Origin: Sulfuritalea sp.
Lineage (GTDB): Bacteria > Pseudomonadota > Gammaproteobacteria > Burkholderiales > Rhodocyclaceae
Direction of reading: 5' to 3'
DNA length: 64,000 nt
Assembly: GCA_023229685.1 (NCBI GenBank)
Contig: JALNYT010000003.1
Location: forward strand, 294,062 to 358,061
Position 1 is the first letter of the stretch, and each line of letters begins with the position of its first letter. The notes under the pieces were generated by a model. The model was not told where the DNA came from. It did not search any database and saw only the letters and a list, made by a program, of their open reading frames with translations. Shown here one piece after another: positions 43,190 through 52,892 of this stretch. The position numbers and the translations under genes are program-made.

Positions 43190-43870
43190 TCAAAGCGGCT
43201 CCAGCAGTTCCGGTCCTTCGTTCCTGCTGCTACTGACCCGCGTGCCGACCGGCCATGCGACCATGGCTGCCGCCGGCGCCGGCAGCAGCCACCGGCTCAG
43301 CGCCTCGACATCGCGATAGGCAGGATCGAGCCAGGCAGCGAAATGCTCGGCCGGCAACAGCACCGGCATGCGGTCGTGGATCGGCGCCATCAAGGCATTG
43401 GCCGCGGTGGTGACGACGCAGGCAGAAACGAGGTCCTGTCCCTCCGGCGACTTCCACGCCGCGAGCAGGCCCGCCAGGGCGAAGAACTCGCCGTCATGAG
43501 CGGGACGGATGTACCAGGGCTGCTTGCGGGCCTTGCCGTCTTCGGTGACGACCTGCCATTCGTAAAAGCCGTTGGCCGGAATCAGGCAGCGGTGGCGTTC
43601 GAAGCTGGACTTGAAGGACGGCTTCGCGGCCAGCGTTTCGGCGCGGGCATGGTTCAGCTTGAGGCCTATGCTGGCGTCCTTGGCCCAGGGCGGAATCAGC
43701 CCCCATCGCACCCGTTGTCCGACGCGGCCCAACTCCGGCCGCTGGCGAACGACCAGGATGTCGCTTTGCGGTGCGATGTTGTAGCGCGGCTCCCAGTCCG
43801 CGCAATCGCGCAGGTCGAAGTATTCCCGGAGCCGGGAATGGGGGCCATAGAGTACGTAGCGTCCGCACAT
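43190..43870 (-). CDS. SRAP (YedK/HMCES) abasic-site protein
   Basis: A protein of 226 residues beginning MCGRYVLY; Cys2 becomes N-terminal after Met removal and forms a thiazolidine crosslink with abasic sites in single-stranded DNA. Conserved PRYNIAP, WGLIPPWAKD, NARAE-type NHARAETLA, and RCLIPANGFYEW are present. It protects abasic sites during replication. The start must be ATG 43870 to expose Cys2. It is coupled to the downstream radical SAM gene by a 1-nt gap, an unusual pairing. Confidence 0.93.
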   Translation of the reverse strand: MCGRYVLYGPHSRLREYFDLRDCADWEPRYNIAPQSDILVVRQRPELGRVGQRVRWGLIPPWAKDASIGLKLNHARAETLAAKPSFKSSFERHRCLIPANGFYEWQVVTEDGKARKQPWYIRPAHDGEFFALAGLLAAWKSPEGQDLVSACVVTTAANALMAPIHDRMPVLLPAEHFAAWLDPAYRDVEALSRWLLPAPAAAMVAWPVGTRVSSSRNEGPELLEPL

Positions 43871-44082
43871 GGCAAGGGCAGAATCGAATGAAAGCGGAAG
43901 GGTAACCGATTGGCCTGCTCCATGCGACGCGGGCATCGGGACGGGGGGCTAGCACGGACTTCGGCTTGCCGCTTCGATATGCCCTTCACACAGTGTTTAC
44001 TGCCGAGAATACGGCGCTTCAATTGCGAGCCAACAACCGATGTTCGGAAGCCGCGTGTCAGGGCCTGAATCTGAAATGGAAG

Positions 44083-44475
44083 TTATTTAGCCTTTACTGC
44101 CAATACCGGGCAGGGAACCGAAAGCAGAATTTCCTGGGCCACGCTGCCCAGAAAAAGCTTTCCTACCGGTGTGCGTTTGCGCAGGCCGATGATGAGCAGA
44201 GAGACCTGCAGCGAATCGACCATTTCTTCAATTTCCTCGATGGCACTCTTGCCGCGAACAAACTGCTTGAATGTTGCGTCGATCCCGGATTCTGACAGCA
44301 ATTTTTCGACGCGCTCAACATCGCGAGTGTCGGCCATCGATGGATCGTCCTTGCTGCCACCCGGGCTGGCGTTGACCACCACCAGGCGTTCCTTGCGCCG
44401 ACCCGCGATTTCTATGCCTTTGTCCAGAGCGGCCTGCCCTTCCGGGCGGGGCACATAGGCTACAAGTATGGTCAT
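44083..44475 (-). CDS. Universal stress protein (UspA family)
   Basis: A protein of 130 residues with a single Usp domain: ILVAYVPRPEGQAALDKGIEIA at the N-terminus and LLIIGLRKRTPVGKLFLGS, the ATP-binding-like loop, followed by VAQEILLSVPCPVLAVK. GGGAGAG precedes ATG 44475. Stand-alone gene with about 200 bp of free upstream sequence. Confidence 0.88.
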   Translation of the reverse strand: MTILVAYVPRPEGQAALDKGIEIAGRRKERLVVVNASPGGSKDDPSMADTRDVERVEKLLSESGIDATFKQFVRGKSAIEEIEEMVDSLQVSLLIIGLRKRTPVGKLFLGSVAQEILLSVPCPVLAVKAK

Positions 44476-44690
44476 GGCTACTCTCCCTATTTGTGACAAA
44501 TGAGCTAGGTACTCGGAGAACCTACATCCCGAATATGTCTAGCAATATTGCATCGGGCCAATTTTAACCTGCTTGTTGAACGAACCCGAGCCGCGCCCTC
44601 ATGGCCGTTTCGCGTCGATCGGCCAGCGACGGCCATTGCCGACCCGATCCGTGCTCGCGAACCAGCCAGTGGCGCAAAAGCTTCACGGTA

Positions 44691-44969
44691 TCAGTCTTTC
44701 TCAGCCTCGTAGCTCGACGGACTGACACCGGCATGGGCCAGAAACTCCCGTACCAGCTTGATGGTCTGCTTGTCGCAGACGTTGCTGTGGTGAGGGTGGT
44801 GAAAGAAGCCTTCCACCCGGTTCAGTACAACGCGGAAACGGGCGCCATGAGCGGGTTCGACGGCGGCCCCGAGGTGGTGCAAAAGCGACTCGACCTCCCG
44901 CCAGTGGATGTTGCTGCCGGGAGGGTCCTGAAAGATCGCGCGCAGCAGGTTCAGATGTTTATGGCTCAT
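44691..44969 (-). CDS. HicA-like small protein without evident antitoxin
   Basis: A protein of 92 residues with a YcfA/HicA-like dsRBD fold: HLNLLRAIFQDPPGSNIHWREVESLL, and HHPHHSNVCDKQTIKLVREFL. HicA toxins carry a catalytic His in a GSH motif; here the place reads GARFRVVL, so RNase activity is doubtful. No HicB-like gene is adjacent on either side. AAGGA precedes ATG 44969. Confidence 0.65.
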   Translation of the reverse strand: MSHKHLNLLRAIFQDPPGSNIHWREVESLLHHLGAAVEPAHGARFRVVLNRVEGFFHHPHHSNVCDKQTIKLVREFLAHAGVSPSSYEAEKD

Positions 44970-45184
44970 GGTGATCCTTGCCGTTGATCCCCTCGCTGAC
45001 GAAACGGCGGAAATCTCTTTCCATTCGCCCATCGTGCCGTGAAGCAAATGGAATAGCAATCTCGGCCGCCTGGTTTTGGCCGAACCCGACCTCTTATCGT
45101 GCCTTATTCTGCACAATGGCCTGGGGTTCAAACAAAAGTTTAAACTTTGTGCCCAGTTTCGGGATTTGACAGCGGAGAAAACCA

Positions 45185-45619
45185 ATGGCGGACAAGGAAT
45201 ACCAAATCGACAGCCTGACCGCGGTCATCGGCGAGTTGGCGAAACAGATGCAGCAGAAATATGGCGATGAAGCCCTGGCTGTGTTCACGCCCATCCTTCA
45301 GGAATATGGCCGCCATGCCGGGAAACGCATGACGAAAAAGATGGCGGACAGGGATTTCCCTGATCGCGTTGCCGGCTGGCTGGAGCCGCTCATCAGTGGC
45401 GGGCTGAGCGAGGTCGTCGAGCGCAATCCGACGCATGTAACGATCCGGGGCACGGCCTGCCCGCTCAATCTCGAAGGCACCAACCGCGCTCTCTGCGACG
45501 CCTGCATGGCCATCGATCAAGGCCTGGTCTCCGCATTGGCGGAAAGCGAAATCACCCTCACGATCGAGCAGTCGATGGCGCGCGGCGATAAGTCCTGCGT
45601 CGTCCACTTCTCGGTCTGA
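45185..45619 (+). CDS. ATC-hydrolase-like (L-2-amino-thiazoline-4-carboxylate hydrolase family) protein
   Basis: A protein of 144 residues with an N-terminal helical region and a C-terminal V4R-like segment with conserved cysteines (RGTACPLNLEGTNRALCDACM, and MARGDKSCVVHF). The three cysteines are typical of this family, which is usually annotated as a hydrolase on weak grounds; small-molecule or metal binding is equally plausible. AGCGGAGAAA precedes ATG 45185. A terminator follows. Confidence 0.62.
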   Translation: MADKEYQIDSLTAVIGELAKQMQQKYGDEALAVFTPILQEYGRHAGKRMTKKMADRDFPDRVAGWLEPLISGGLSEVVERNPTHVTIRGTACPLNLEGTNRALCDACMAIDQGLVSALAESEITLTIEQSMARGDKSCVVHFSV

Positions 45620-45647
45620 TCCTGCCGGGCCTAATCTAATCCGGACC

Positions 45648-45668
45648 GACGGTTTCGCCGTCTATTTT
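45648..45668 (+). terminator. Rho-independent terminator after the ATC-hydrolase-like gene
   Basis: GACGG-TTTCG-CCGTC followed by TATTTT, 28 bp after the stop codon. Confidence 0.6.
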
Positions 45669-45730
45669 CCGGCGCACCCTGAGGTCCCCGCCCGACCCGG
45701 TAAGCCTGGCGGACCCTCTGGCGGACCCTG

Positions 45731-45892
45731 TTAGCGCCGATCCTCGTAACGCCAGTTGCGCGAATGGTCGCCACGATTGTGGTGATTGCCCCAGCGCTCG
45801 TAACCTCCGTCCCGGTAGCCGTAATCCAATGGCACGACCATGCAGCCGCCGAGCAGAGCGGTGATGAATATCACAGTGATGATGCGAGTCAT
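45731..45892 (-). CDS. Small lipoprotein, 53 aa
   Basis: MTRIITVIFITALLGGCMVV is a lipoprotein signal with lipobox LLGGC; the mature part is about 36 residues, rich in Tyr, Arg, His and Trp (YGYRDGGYERWGNHHNRGDH). AGGA precedes ATG 45892. It resembles small envelope lipoproteins near RcnB-like genes in composition. Function unknown. Confidence 0.6.
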   Translation of the reverse strand: MTRIITVIFITALLGGCMVVPLDYGYRDGGYERWGNHHNRGDHSRNWRYEDRR

Positions 45893-46011
45893 GGCAGTCC
45901 TTTTTTTTAGGTCAGTGGTCATTCGACTCTTTAGACCGCGCTTCGTCACGTGAGAATTTGTAAGACTTTGTATTGCCAATCATGGCTGAGCGCGAAGAGC
46001 ACCATGCGCGC

Positions 46012-46216
46012 GGAGGGTATCGGCTCAAAGGACTAGCGTGCGTATTGGCCGTTGCTCCAGCGGCGCAAGGCGCACTGCGAGTGCGCCGCCTCGCGGTCAC
46101 CATTGGGTTCAGGCAGGTAACGACTATGTTTTGGTCGCTATTGCCACGGGTCTAATCCTGCAGCTATTGCTGAATCACTGGCGCCCGGCAAGCGGCGCCC
46201 CGCCAGCGCCGACTTT
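46012..46216 (+). pseudogene. Internally deleted, decayed copy of the rcnB locus
   Basis: 46012-46079 matches the leader at 48181-48250, then 46080-46199 matches the rcnB 3' end at 48612-48729; about 360 bp, including the start codon and most of the coding region, are missing at the junction. The reading frame still shows SAPPRGHHWVQAGNDYVLVA, and the stop codon of rcnB is changed to TGG here. Confidence 0.75.
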
Positions 46217-46299
46217 GAGGCGATGCAATCGCTGCGGAGACGAAACGCAACCCGACCGCTTATTGTGCGCCAGCACTTCGGGAAGAGCCGTGCCCTGCG

Positions 46300-47889
46300 T
46301 TAACGCCAGTCGACCGCACCGAAGCGATCCTTGCCGATGTAGCTGTAGAAAATTCCCAGCGTCGCTCTCTCCTGCGTGCCATTCCCCAGAAAAGAGTAGG
46401 TTGCATCGCGACGGTTCCACAGGTACTTGAAGGCGATGGCGTGCTGCTTGTGCACGCGCACCGTGAGTGATATATCGGCGCGGGCGATGTTGTCGTGCCC
46501 ACCGGTGTTGCCGGCGCCAACCCCCTTCACGAAATACTCGCGGGCCGTCACGTCGAGCGCCGCCCTCTCACCGAGAATGAGACGCAACGCCAGCAGTGCC
46601 TGCGGAGCCACACCATAGTGGTATTCGCCCTCGGTAGTACCGTGCAGGGTGCCGACGGCAGCGTAACCTGCGCCGGCGAGAGCGGTGCCCTGCAATGCGA
46701 TGTCTTGCGTCAGCCACCGCTGGGCTGTGGTGCCGAGCGACAGTGCGGTGCTGGATATGCGGTAGGTCTGCGGTGAAATATAGTCGTAGCTGCCGTAGAT
46801 GCCCCAGATGCCCCGAGTGTCTTTATTTTCGCCGTAGGGCTTTCCCACCAGCATTCCGCGCGTCTGGACGTTCTCGAACACGTTCGCGCTGGAGGCGGTG
46901 GTCTGGAAAGCAAAGTAGTCGAAAGGACGCGTGTATTCGTAGCCGGCCTTGCCCGGCAATCCGTACTCCATGGAGAAGTCCGCCAGCAGTTCATTGCGCT
47001 TGACCGCGGTCGACGAGCCCTGAATGTTGCGCGTGGTGCCGCTCGTGCCCAGTTGCAGGCGGCTGTGGTAGGCCGCGCCGCGGCTGGAGAAGATCGGATC
47101 GTACCGTTCACCGAAGGCGAGGCGGTTGAAGCCGGTCGACGGCGAGATGACCGCGGCAGCGACTTCACGCCAGAACTTGGGCGTGTCGCCGTTCTCGAGC
47201 ACCAGGCTCGATATCCGGAACAGCGCCTCACCGAGGAAACTTCCGGCAATGCCGCTGGCAATCTGGTCGTTCTTGGACGGACGCGTTTTTTCGCCGGCGA
47301 TCTCCCATGCCGCGCTGCCGGCAAAGGTATAGGCGGCCGACTCCCAGTAGCTGAGGCCCGCCGACCGCGCAAAGCCGTGGTACATCGAGCCCTGGTAAGG
47401 GTGCGCGAACTGGTTCACCTTGTAAGGGTCGTTGTCGGTCACCCAGCTGCTGCGCAGATTGTCCCGGATCGACGACAGGCTGACGTCATAGTCGGTGCCG
47501 CCGCCATACTGCTTGTTGACGCGATTCACCAGAAAGTCGAAGCCGAGGATCTCCAGGGCCGGGATCGAGTAACTTTTGTTTGAGCCGAACTCCGGAAGAG
47601 CTGCAAACCCCGGTTTTGCGGCGGCAGGGGTTCCCGCTTCGCTTGCCTGCGCCAGCATGGCGTTGGGGATGCGCAGCGAAGGACCTTTGCGCCACTGCAG
47701 ATCCGGCGACCAGATCAGCTTTGGTATCTCGCGATCGCGCGCCGTCGCATTGTCTCCTGCTGCATACCCTGGCGGCACGCCAACAGCGGCTGACTCCGGG
47801 GTGGCCGCGGCAAGTACCGCCGTCGAGACCAGCCCGACAGCAGTGCTGAAGAGCACCAATGCTACCGATCGACCAAAAAATCTTTTCAA
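46300..47889 (-). CDS. DUF3943 outer-membrane protein
   Basis: A protein of 529 residues with a signal peptide (1-28, ending TAVLAAATP), a DUF3943 region (about 125-240, GGTDYDVSLSSIRDNLRSSW, NQFAHPYQGSMYHGFARSAG) and a C-terminal beta-barrel with alternating strands ending RFGAVDWR. Start is TTG 47889 with AAGGGGG 7 nt upstream; no better start is in frame near the signal peptide. It is bracketed by the intact rcnB gene and its decayed copy. Confidence 0.8.
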   Translation of the reverse strand: MKRFFGRSVALVLFSTAVGLVSTAVLAAATPESAAVGVPPGYAAGDNATARDREIPKLIWSPDLQWRKGPSLRIPNAMLAQASEAGTPAAAKPGFAALPEFGSNKSYSIPALEILGFDFLVNRVNKQYGGGTDYDVSLSSIRDNLRSSWVTDNDPYKVNQFAHPYQGSMYHGFARSAGLSYWESAAYTFAGSAAWEIAGEKTRPSKNDQIASGIAGSFLGEALFRISSLVLENGDTPKFWREVAAAVISPSTGFNRLAFGERYDPIFSSRGAAYHSRLQLGTSGTTRNIQGSSTAVKRNELLADFSMEYGLPGKAGYEYTRPFDYFAFQTTASSANVFENVQTRGMLVGKPYGENKDTRGIWGIYGSYDYISPQTYRISSTALSLGTTAQRWLTQDIALQGTALAGAGYAAVGTLHGTTEGEYHYGVAPQALLALRLILGERAALDVTAREYFVKGVGAGNTGGHDNIARADISLTVRVHKQHAIAFKYLWNRRDATYSFLGNGTQERATLGIFYSYIGKDRFGAVDWR

Positions 47890-48008
47890 CGGTAACCCCC
47901 TTCGAACCCCAGGCGCTTGCCCCGCCCCGGTTGCTCCGGGGCGTTGTTAACCGCACGGCAGGCCAAGCAGCGTCGGCAGCCACATGCTAGGCGGAGTTTC
48001 TTGCGCCT

Positions 48009-48028
48009 TATGTACGCCAGCGTACATA
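48009..48028. repeat. 20-bp near-complete palindrome in the DUF3943/rcnB divergent region
   Basis: TATGTACGC-CA-GCGTACATA has perfect 9-bp arms. A degenerate version, TATGTAGGCCAGCGCACAGA, lies at 48166-48185 upstream of rcnB. The surrounding 47890-48296 gap holds the leader duplicated at 46 kb and no gene. Confidence 0.55.
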
Positions 48029-48296
48029 ACATGGCGAGCGAAAGACGGACTGGCAAGCATCCAGGCCGATATCCGTTATTGGCCCATCCGGCGATTTCGG
48101 AAAAACAGACGCTAACGATCGGGTCTTCTCGTTTCCGGCCGGAAGACTCCGGCCACAGGGCTCCCTATGTAGGCCAGCGCACAGAGGGTATCGATTCAGA
48201 GGACTAGCGTGCGTATTGGCCGTTGCTGCAGCGGCGCAAGGCGCACTGCGGGTCCGCGAGTCACTTTTCGCACTTACCAACTGAATGGAGCCCCAC

Positions 48297-48713
48297 ATGA
48301 AAAGCAAAGCAGTTGTTTCCGCCATCCTGATGATCGCAATGACCTCGGCAGGCTTTGCCTCTGCCCAGGGTTATGGCGATCGCGGTGATCGCGGTCGTAA
48401 TGAACAGGCGCAACGCGATCAGCGGGATCATCGCGGCCACGATGGGCGTCAAGCGAATCGCCGTGACGACCGGGATCGGCGAAACGACAACTATGAGCGG
48501 CGGGACGAACGTGGTGGCGGCCCGAATCATGATTGGCGCAGGGGCGGGCGTCTGCCTGCCGAATATCGCCACAACATGTACGTAGTCGACGACTGGCGTG
48601 GCCACCGGCTGAGTGCGCCGCCTCGCGGTTACCATTGGGTTCAGGCAGGTAACGACTATGTTTTGGTCGCCATTGCCACGGGTGTAATCCTGCAGCTAAT
48701 GTTGAATCACTGA
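48297..48713 (+). CDS. RcnB-family periplasmic protein
   Basis: A protein of 138 residues: signal peptide (1-24, ending GFASAQG), an Arg/Asp-rich disordered repeat region (about 27-85) and the conserved C-terminal RcnB domain (WRGHRLSAPPRGYHWVQAG, then DYVLVAIATGVILQ). E. coli RcnB affects Ni/Co homeostasis; here the metal is not known. GGAG precedes ATG 48297. Confidence 0.83.
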   Translation: MKSKAVVSAILMIAMTSAGFASAQGYGDRGDRGRNEQAQRDQRDHRGHDGRQANRRDDRDRRNDNYERRDERGGGPNHDWRRGGRLPAEYRHNMYVVDDWRGHRLSAPPRGYHWVQAGNDYVLVAIATGVILQLMLNH

Positions 48714-49176
48714 TGCCCGGCAAGCGGCGAGACCAGCCGCTTGCAATACCGCGCCAACCGCCGCCCCGCCAGCGCCGACTCTTCGACGCCCGCGGCAGCG
48801 ACACGGGTCCGACAACAATCAAGCGGGCCGGCGACCTGTTGAATTTCAGCTAGCCATGCCGTTCACGAACCCGGTTCGACGAGCGCAGGACGGATGCGCC
48901 GCGGACCCCCAGTGCCGTTACGCAAGGTTTTGTCGCAGCGGCTCAGCCTCATCATTCGCCGAAGCCACTCGATAAGCGCGCCAGCGCACGGAGTCGGCGG
49001 CGGAGTGCGCATATCTTGATATCGGTGATGCGCCGCGTAGATACCTAAAGGTAATGCATGCAGGTCGGGCTGATCCGCTCCCGCTGCGACGATGGGCAGT
49101 TCTGTCGCAGTCGATTGTTCCCCCAGAAGCCGATCAAGTCTGGACAATTGTCGCAAACCCAATAGAGGAAATTACC
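48714..49176. other. Non-coding gap after rcnB
   Basis: 463 bp with no convincing gene. A copy of the dispersed GC-rich repeat lies at 48759-48784 in reverse orientation, and the promoter of the collagen-like gene must lie near its end. Confidence 0.5.
48759..48784 (-). repeat. Dispersed GC-rich repeat, copy after rcnB
   Basis: Reverse complement reads AGAGTCGGCGCTGGCGGGGC; a matching copy follows the rcnB remnant at 46194-46216. Confidence 0.5.
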
Positions 49177-49500
49177 ATGAAGTATTCAAGTCTGATTGCC
49201 GCAGCAGTAATGACGTTATCGTTAAGCGCGTGCTTTACGCTTCCCGCGGGTCCGGCCGGGCCGCAAGGCGCAACCGGTGACACCGGCGCAAAGGGAAGCA
49301 CCGGATACACCGGCGCAACCGGAAACACTGGCGCCACCGGTTACACGGGTGCAACCGGCAGCACCGGAGACACCGGTGCGACGGGGTATACCGGCGCCAC
49401 GGGTGACACGGGTGCAACCGGCAGCAGGGGTTCAAGGGGCAGTACCGGTGCGACCGGAACGACAACCGGCGATACCGTCGTGATCGTCCCGGCCCGCTAA
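49177..49500 (+). CDS. Collagen-like triplet-repeat lipoprotein
   Basis: A protein of 107 residues: lipoprotein signal (MKYSSLIAAAVMTLSLSAC) and then about 25 Gly-x-y triplets, mostly GAT, GDT, GYT and GST (GATGDTGAKGSTGYTG and so on), ending TTTGDTVVIVPAR. Such repeats form collagen-like triple helices on the surface. The repeats have an 18-27 bp periodicity in the DNA and could vary in number. GAGGAAA precedes ATG 49177. Confidence 0.82.
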   Translation: MKYSSLIAAAVMTLSLSACFTLPAGPAGPQGATGDTGAKGSTGYTGATGNTGATGYTGATGSTGDTGATGYTGATGDTGATGSRGSRGSTGATGTTTGDTVVIVPAR

Positions 49501-49631
49501 AAAGCCGTGGGCGGACTTCGGTTCGAGGTTCGCCCGGCCGCGGCGGCTGCATAGCGGCCGCTTCGAATCAGTGTGCGGGTTGTTCCAGCGAGTTGGCCAG
49601 TTTCAAGTTTGCTGCAGCGAATGTTGTCGGA

Positions 49632-50390
49632 TCAAGCGCTCATTCCTCCATCCGCCATGAGCATGGAGCCGGTCGTAAAGCTGCTTTGATCGGAGGCGAG
49701 AAAAAGCACGGACCGCGCAATTTCATCTGGCCGGCCGTGGCGCCCGAGAGGAATCAGTTCATTGAAAAACTCGGTGCCGTCCCTGCCGATGATGTTCTGC
49801 AGATCCTTCTCGACCGCGAACTGAAAGCCGTTATCGATGGGGCCAGGATGAATCGTATTCACGCGAATGCGGCGCGGAGCGAGTTCTTTTGACAGGCATC
49901 GCATCAACCCGACCTGGGCGTGCTTTGCGGTGATGTAGGCGTAGACACCGGGATCTCCGCGGGTGGCGGCCACGCTTGAGTTTATGACGATGCTGCCGCC
50001 GTCATTCATCTGGGGGACGGCGTACTTGCACAGGAGAAAGGCGCCCTTGACGTGTACCGCATAGACGGCGTCGAACACGTCTTCGGGGTAGTCGGCGATC
50101 GGTCTCACGACGCCGAAGTTGCCGGCATTGCTGAACAACACGTCGATCCTGCCCCAGCGGGTTGTCGTTGCTTCGACGGCGTCGCGTACGCTCCTCGCGT
50201 CAGTGACATCGGCCACGACACAAGAGATGTTGTCGTTATCGAGATCGGCGGTCGCGCTGTTCAATTCCGCCTCTGCCAGATCGACGAGCATGACCTTGGC
50301 GCCTTGCGCCGCAAAGAGGCTCGCCGTCGCGCGGCCTATGCTGCCGGCGCCGCCTGTTACCACACAGATCTTGCCTTCGAGTTGCCTCAA
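49632..50390 (-). CDS. Short-chain dehydrogenase/reductase
   Basis: Classical SDR of 252 residues: cofactor loop VVTGGAGSIGRAT, D in VDLAEAEL favouring NAD(H), NAG at SNAGNFG, catalytic Ser in INSSVAAT, YITAK (Tyr/Lys pair) and PGPIDNGF. It oxidises or reduces an alcohol or ketone. The earliest in-frame start is TTG 50390, with AAGG close upstream, since a stop lies three codons before. It follows livF by 17 bp, so it is the last gene of the liv operon and probably acts on the imported compound. Confidence 0.85.
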   Translation of the reverse strand: MRQLEGKICVVTGGAGSIGRATASLFAAQGAKVMLVDLAEAELNSATADLDNDNISCVVADVTDARSVRDAVEATTTRWGRIDVLFSNAGNFGVVRPIADYPEDVFDAVYAVHVKGAFLLCKYAVPQMNDGGSIVINSSVAATRGDPGVYAYITAKHAQVGLMRCLSKELAPRRIRVNTIHPGPIDNGFQFAVEKDLQNIIGRDGTEFFNELIPLGRHGRPDEIARSVLFLASDQSSFTTGSMLMADGGMSA

Positions 50391-50407
50391 GATGCCTTAC
50401 CCCCCAC

Positions 50408-51138
50408 TCATGATTTTGCGAGATCGAAGTCGCCGGCCAGGTAGGCTTCATGCAGAACACTCGGGTTGGCTTTGACTTCGGCCGGCAAGCCCTGAAAATG
50501 CACTCGGCCGCGATTGACTACGTAGACATAGTCGGCGAGGCGAAGCGCGACATGCGTGAACTGTTCGATCAGCAGGATTCCACAGCCTTTATTCGCCAAC
50601 GCTTCGAGCACGTTCATCAGGCGTTTGACGATCAGTGGCGCCAGGCCCAAGGACAGTTCGTCGGCCAGGATGAATTTTGGCCTGGCCATCAGCGCGTGGG
50701 CGACAGCGACCATTTGCTGCTGGCCGCCTGAGAGAGTACCCGCCAGCCGTTTTCGCAAGTCCAGGAGTTCCGGAAATATCGCGTAGGCTTGGTTCATTTC
50801 CGCCACGAGATCTGCTTGTCCCAGGTAGAAGCCTGCCACTCTCAGATTTTCTTCGACGGTAAGGTCCGTCAGCACTTGATGTCCTTCGAGAATCGCGGCG
50901 ATTCCGCTGCGACGAATGGTTTCCGGAGGCAGATTCACCAGATTCTGTCCATCAAGGCGGATAGTCCCCGACGCGATCGGCAAGACCCCGGCCATGGCCA
51001 GCACCAGGCTGCTCTTGCCTGCGCCGTTCGGACCCAGCAGCGCAATCGTTTTCCCTGCTTCAATGCGCAGCGACAGGTTCCTCAAGACCGGCTTGTGACC
51101 TCGGACGACATTCAAATTGTCGATTTCCAGAATAGCGC

Positions 51139-51142
<4 letters not shown>
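50408..51142 (-). CDS. livF: Branched-chain-type ABC transporter ATPase LivF
   Basis: A protein of 244 residues with Walker A GPNGAGKSS, signature LSGGQQQM and Walker B ILADELSLGLAP. The LivF type lacks the extended insertion of LivG. It overlaps livG by ATGA. The substrate of the importer need not be an amino acid: in catabolic clusters such systems carry aromatic or aliphatic acids. Confidence 0.9.
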
Positions 51143-51854
<712 letters not shown>

Positions 51855-51858
<4 letters not shown>

Positions 51859-52892
51859 CGCCCGACCCGCCGCTTGGTCAGTTGCTTCAGGCCCTCGAGG
51901 ATCTGTCCGGCGATGCCGGTTGGTGCCGTTATCAGTGCATGCAACAGTCCGGCTCCGAAAATGACATACGCCAAATGGCCATTGACGCCGATATCGTTCA
52001 GCAAGGCCGGTGCCGCGCGAAACAACAGTCCCGTGAGGACTAGCCCCAGCCAGTTATAGGCGCCGCCGACGACAGTCAGCGCGAACAGCAGGATGGATTC
52101 GCTGGCCGGGAAAGTCGTGGCATCGAGTACGCCAAGGGTGGCGGCCAGGAGAGCGCCCGCGATGCCGGCGATGAATCCGGCCAGCGCGAATCCCCATGCC
52201 TTGTAGAACGCCACATTGACGCCGGAGGCCATGGCGCAGGCCTCGCTCTTGCGGATCAGCGCCCAGGCGCGTCCGGGGCGGGTCCGGCGGTTGAGCTCGA
52301 CGAACAGAACGCAGAGAACGGCAACCACGCAGACATAGCGGAGCATGGCTTCGTCGGATTCGCCCAGGACCGGACGCGGCATGAAGATGCTGGTGACTGC
52401 GATGCCCAGCACACCCTCACCGCCATTGGGAAACTGCGTGCCGGTAACGAGAATCTGGAAGCCGGCGGCGCCCATCAGCGTGATCAGCGCCAGGAAGAGA
52501 CCGCGCATACGCAGCGCCGGCAGGCCGATCAACATGCCAACGACGCCCGAGATCATTGCCCCGGTCAGCATGTTGACTTCGAATGGCAGGCCCGTCGCGT
52601 GCCACATCCTTAGCGTGACCCAGCCGCCGACACCGACCAGGGCGACCTGTGCGAGGGAAACCAGGCCCAGTCGGGCATAGAGAACGGCGATGCCGGTTGC
52701 GGCGATGGTGAAAATCACCGACGAGATGAAGACCCGCAGATATAGCGCATCGAGCAGCGGGGGAACGATCAGGATCAGTGCGGCCACGGAGAGTAGCAAG
52801 GCCAGCGTCGGCCGCGTGACGGGGAAGGTCGCGAACGATTTTCGGGGCAAGGCAGTGCTCTCGGACGTCACTGCGATTTTTTCTTCAGTCAT
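51855..52892 (-). CDS. livM: Branched-chain-type ABC transporter permease LivM
   Basis: A protein of 345 residues with about ten hydrophobic segments (for example LALLLSVAALILIVPPLLDAL) and the permease region EACAMASGVNVAFYKAWGFALAG, typical of LivM. It overlaps livH by 8 bp and livG by ATGA. Confidence 0.9.

Noticed and set aside
44540..44560. AGCAATATTGCA palindrome upstream of the UspA gene as a third copy of the PqqD-operon operator
   Set aside because: Only the central AATATT is shared; the flanks of the 19-mer do not match.
49240..49480. Tandem repeats considered as a CRISPR array or minisatellite
   Set aside because: The period is codon-based and encodes Gly-x-y triplets behind a lipoprotein signal; no spacers are present.
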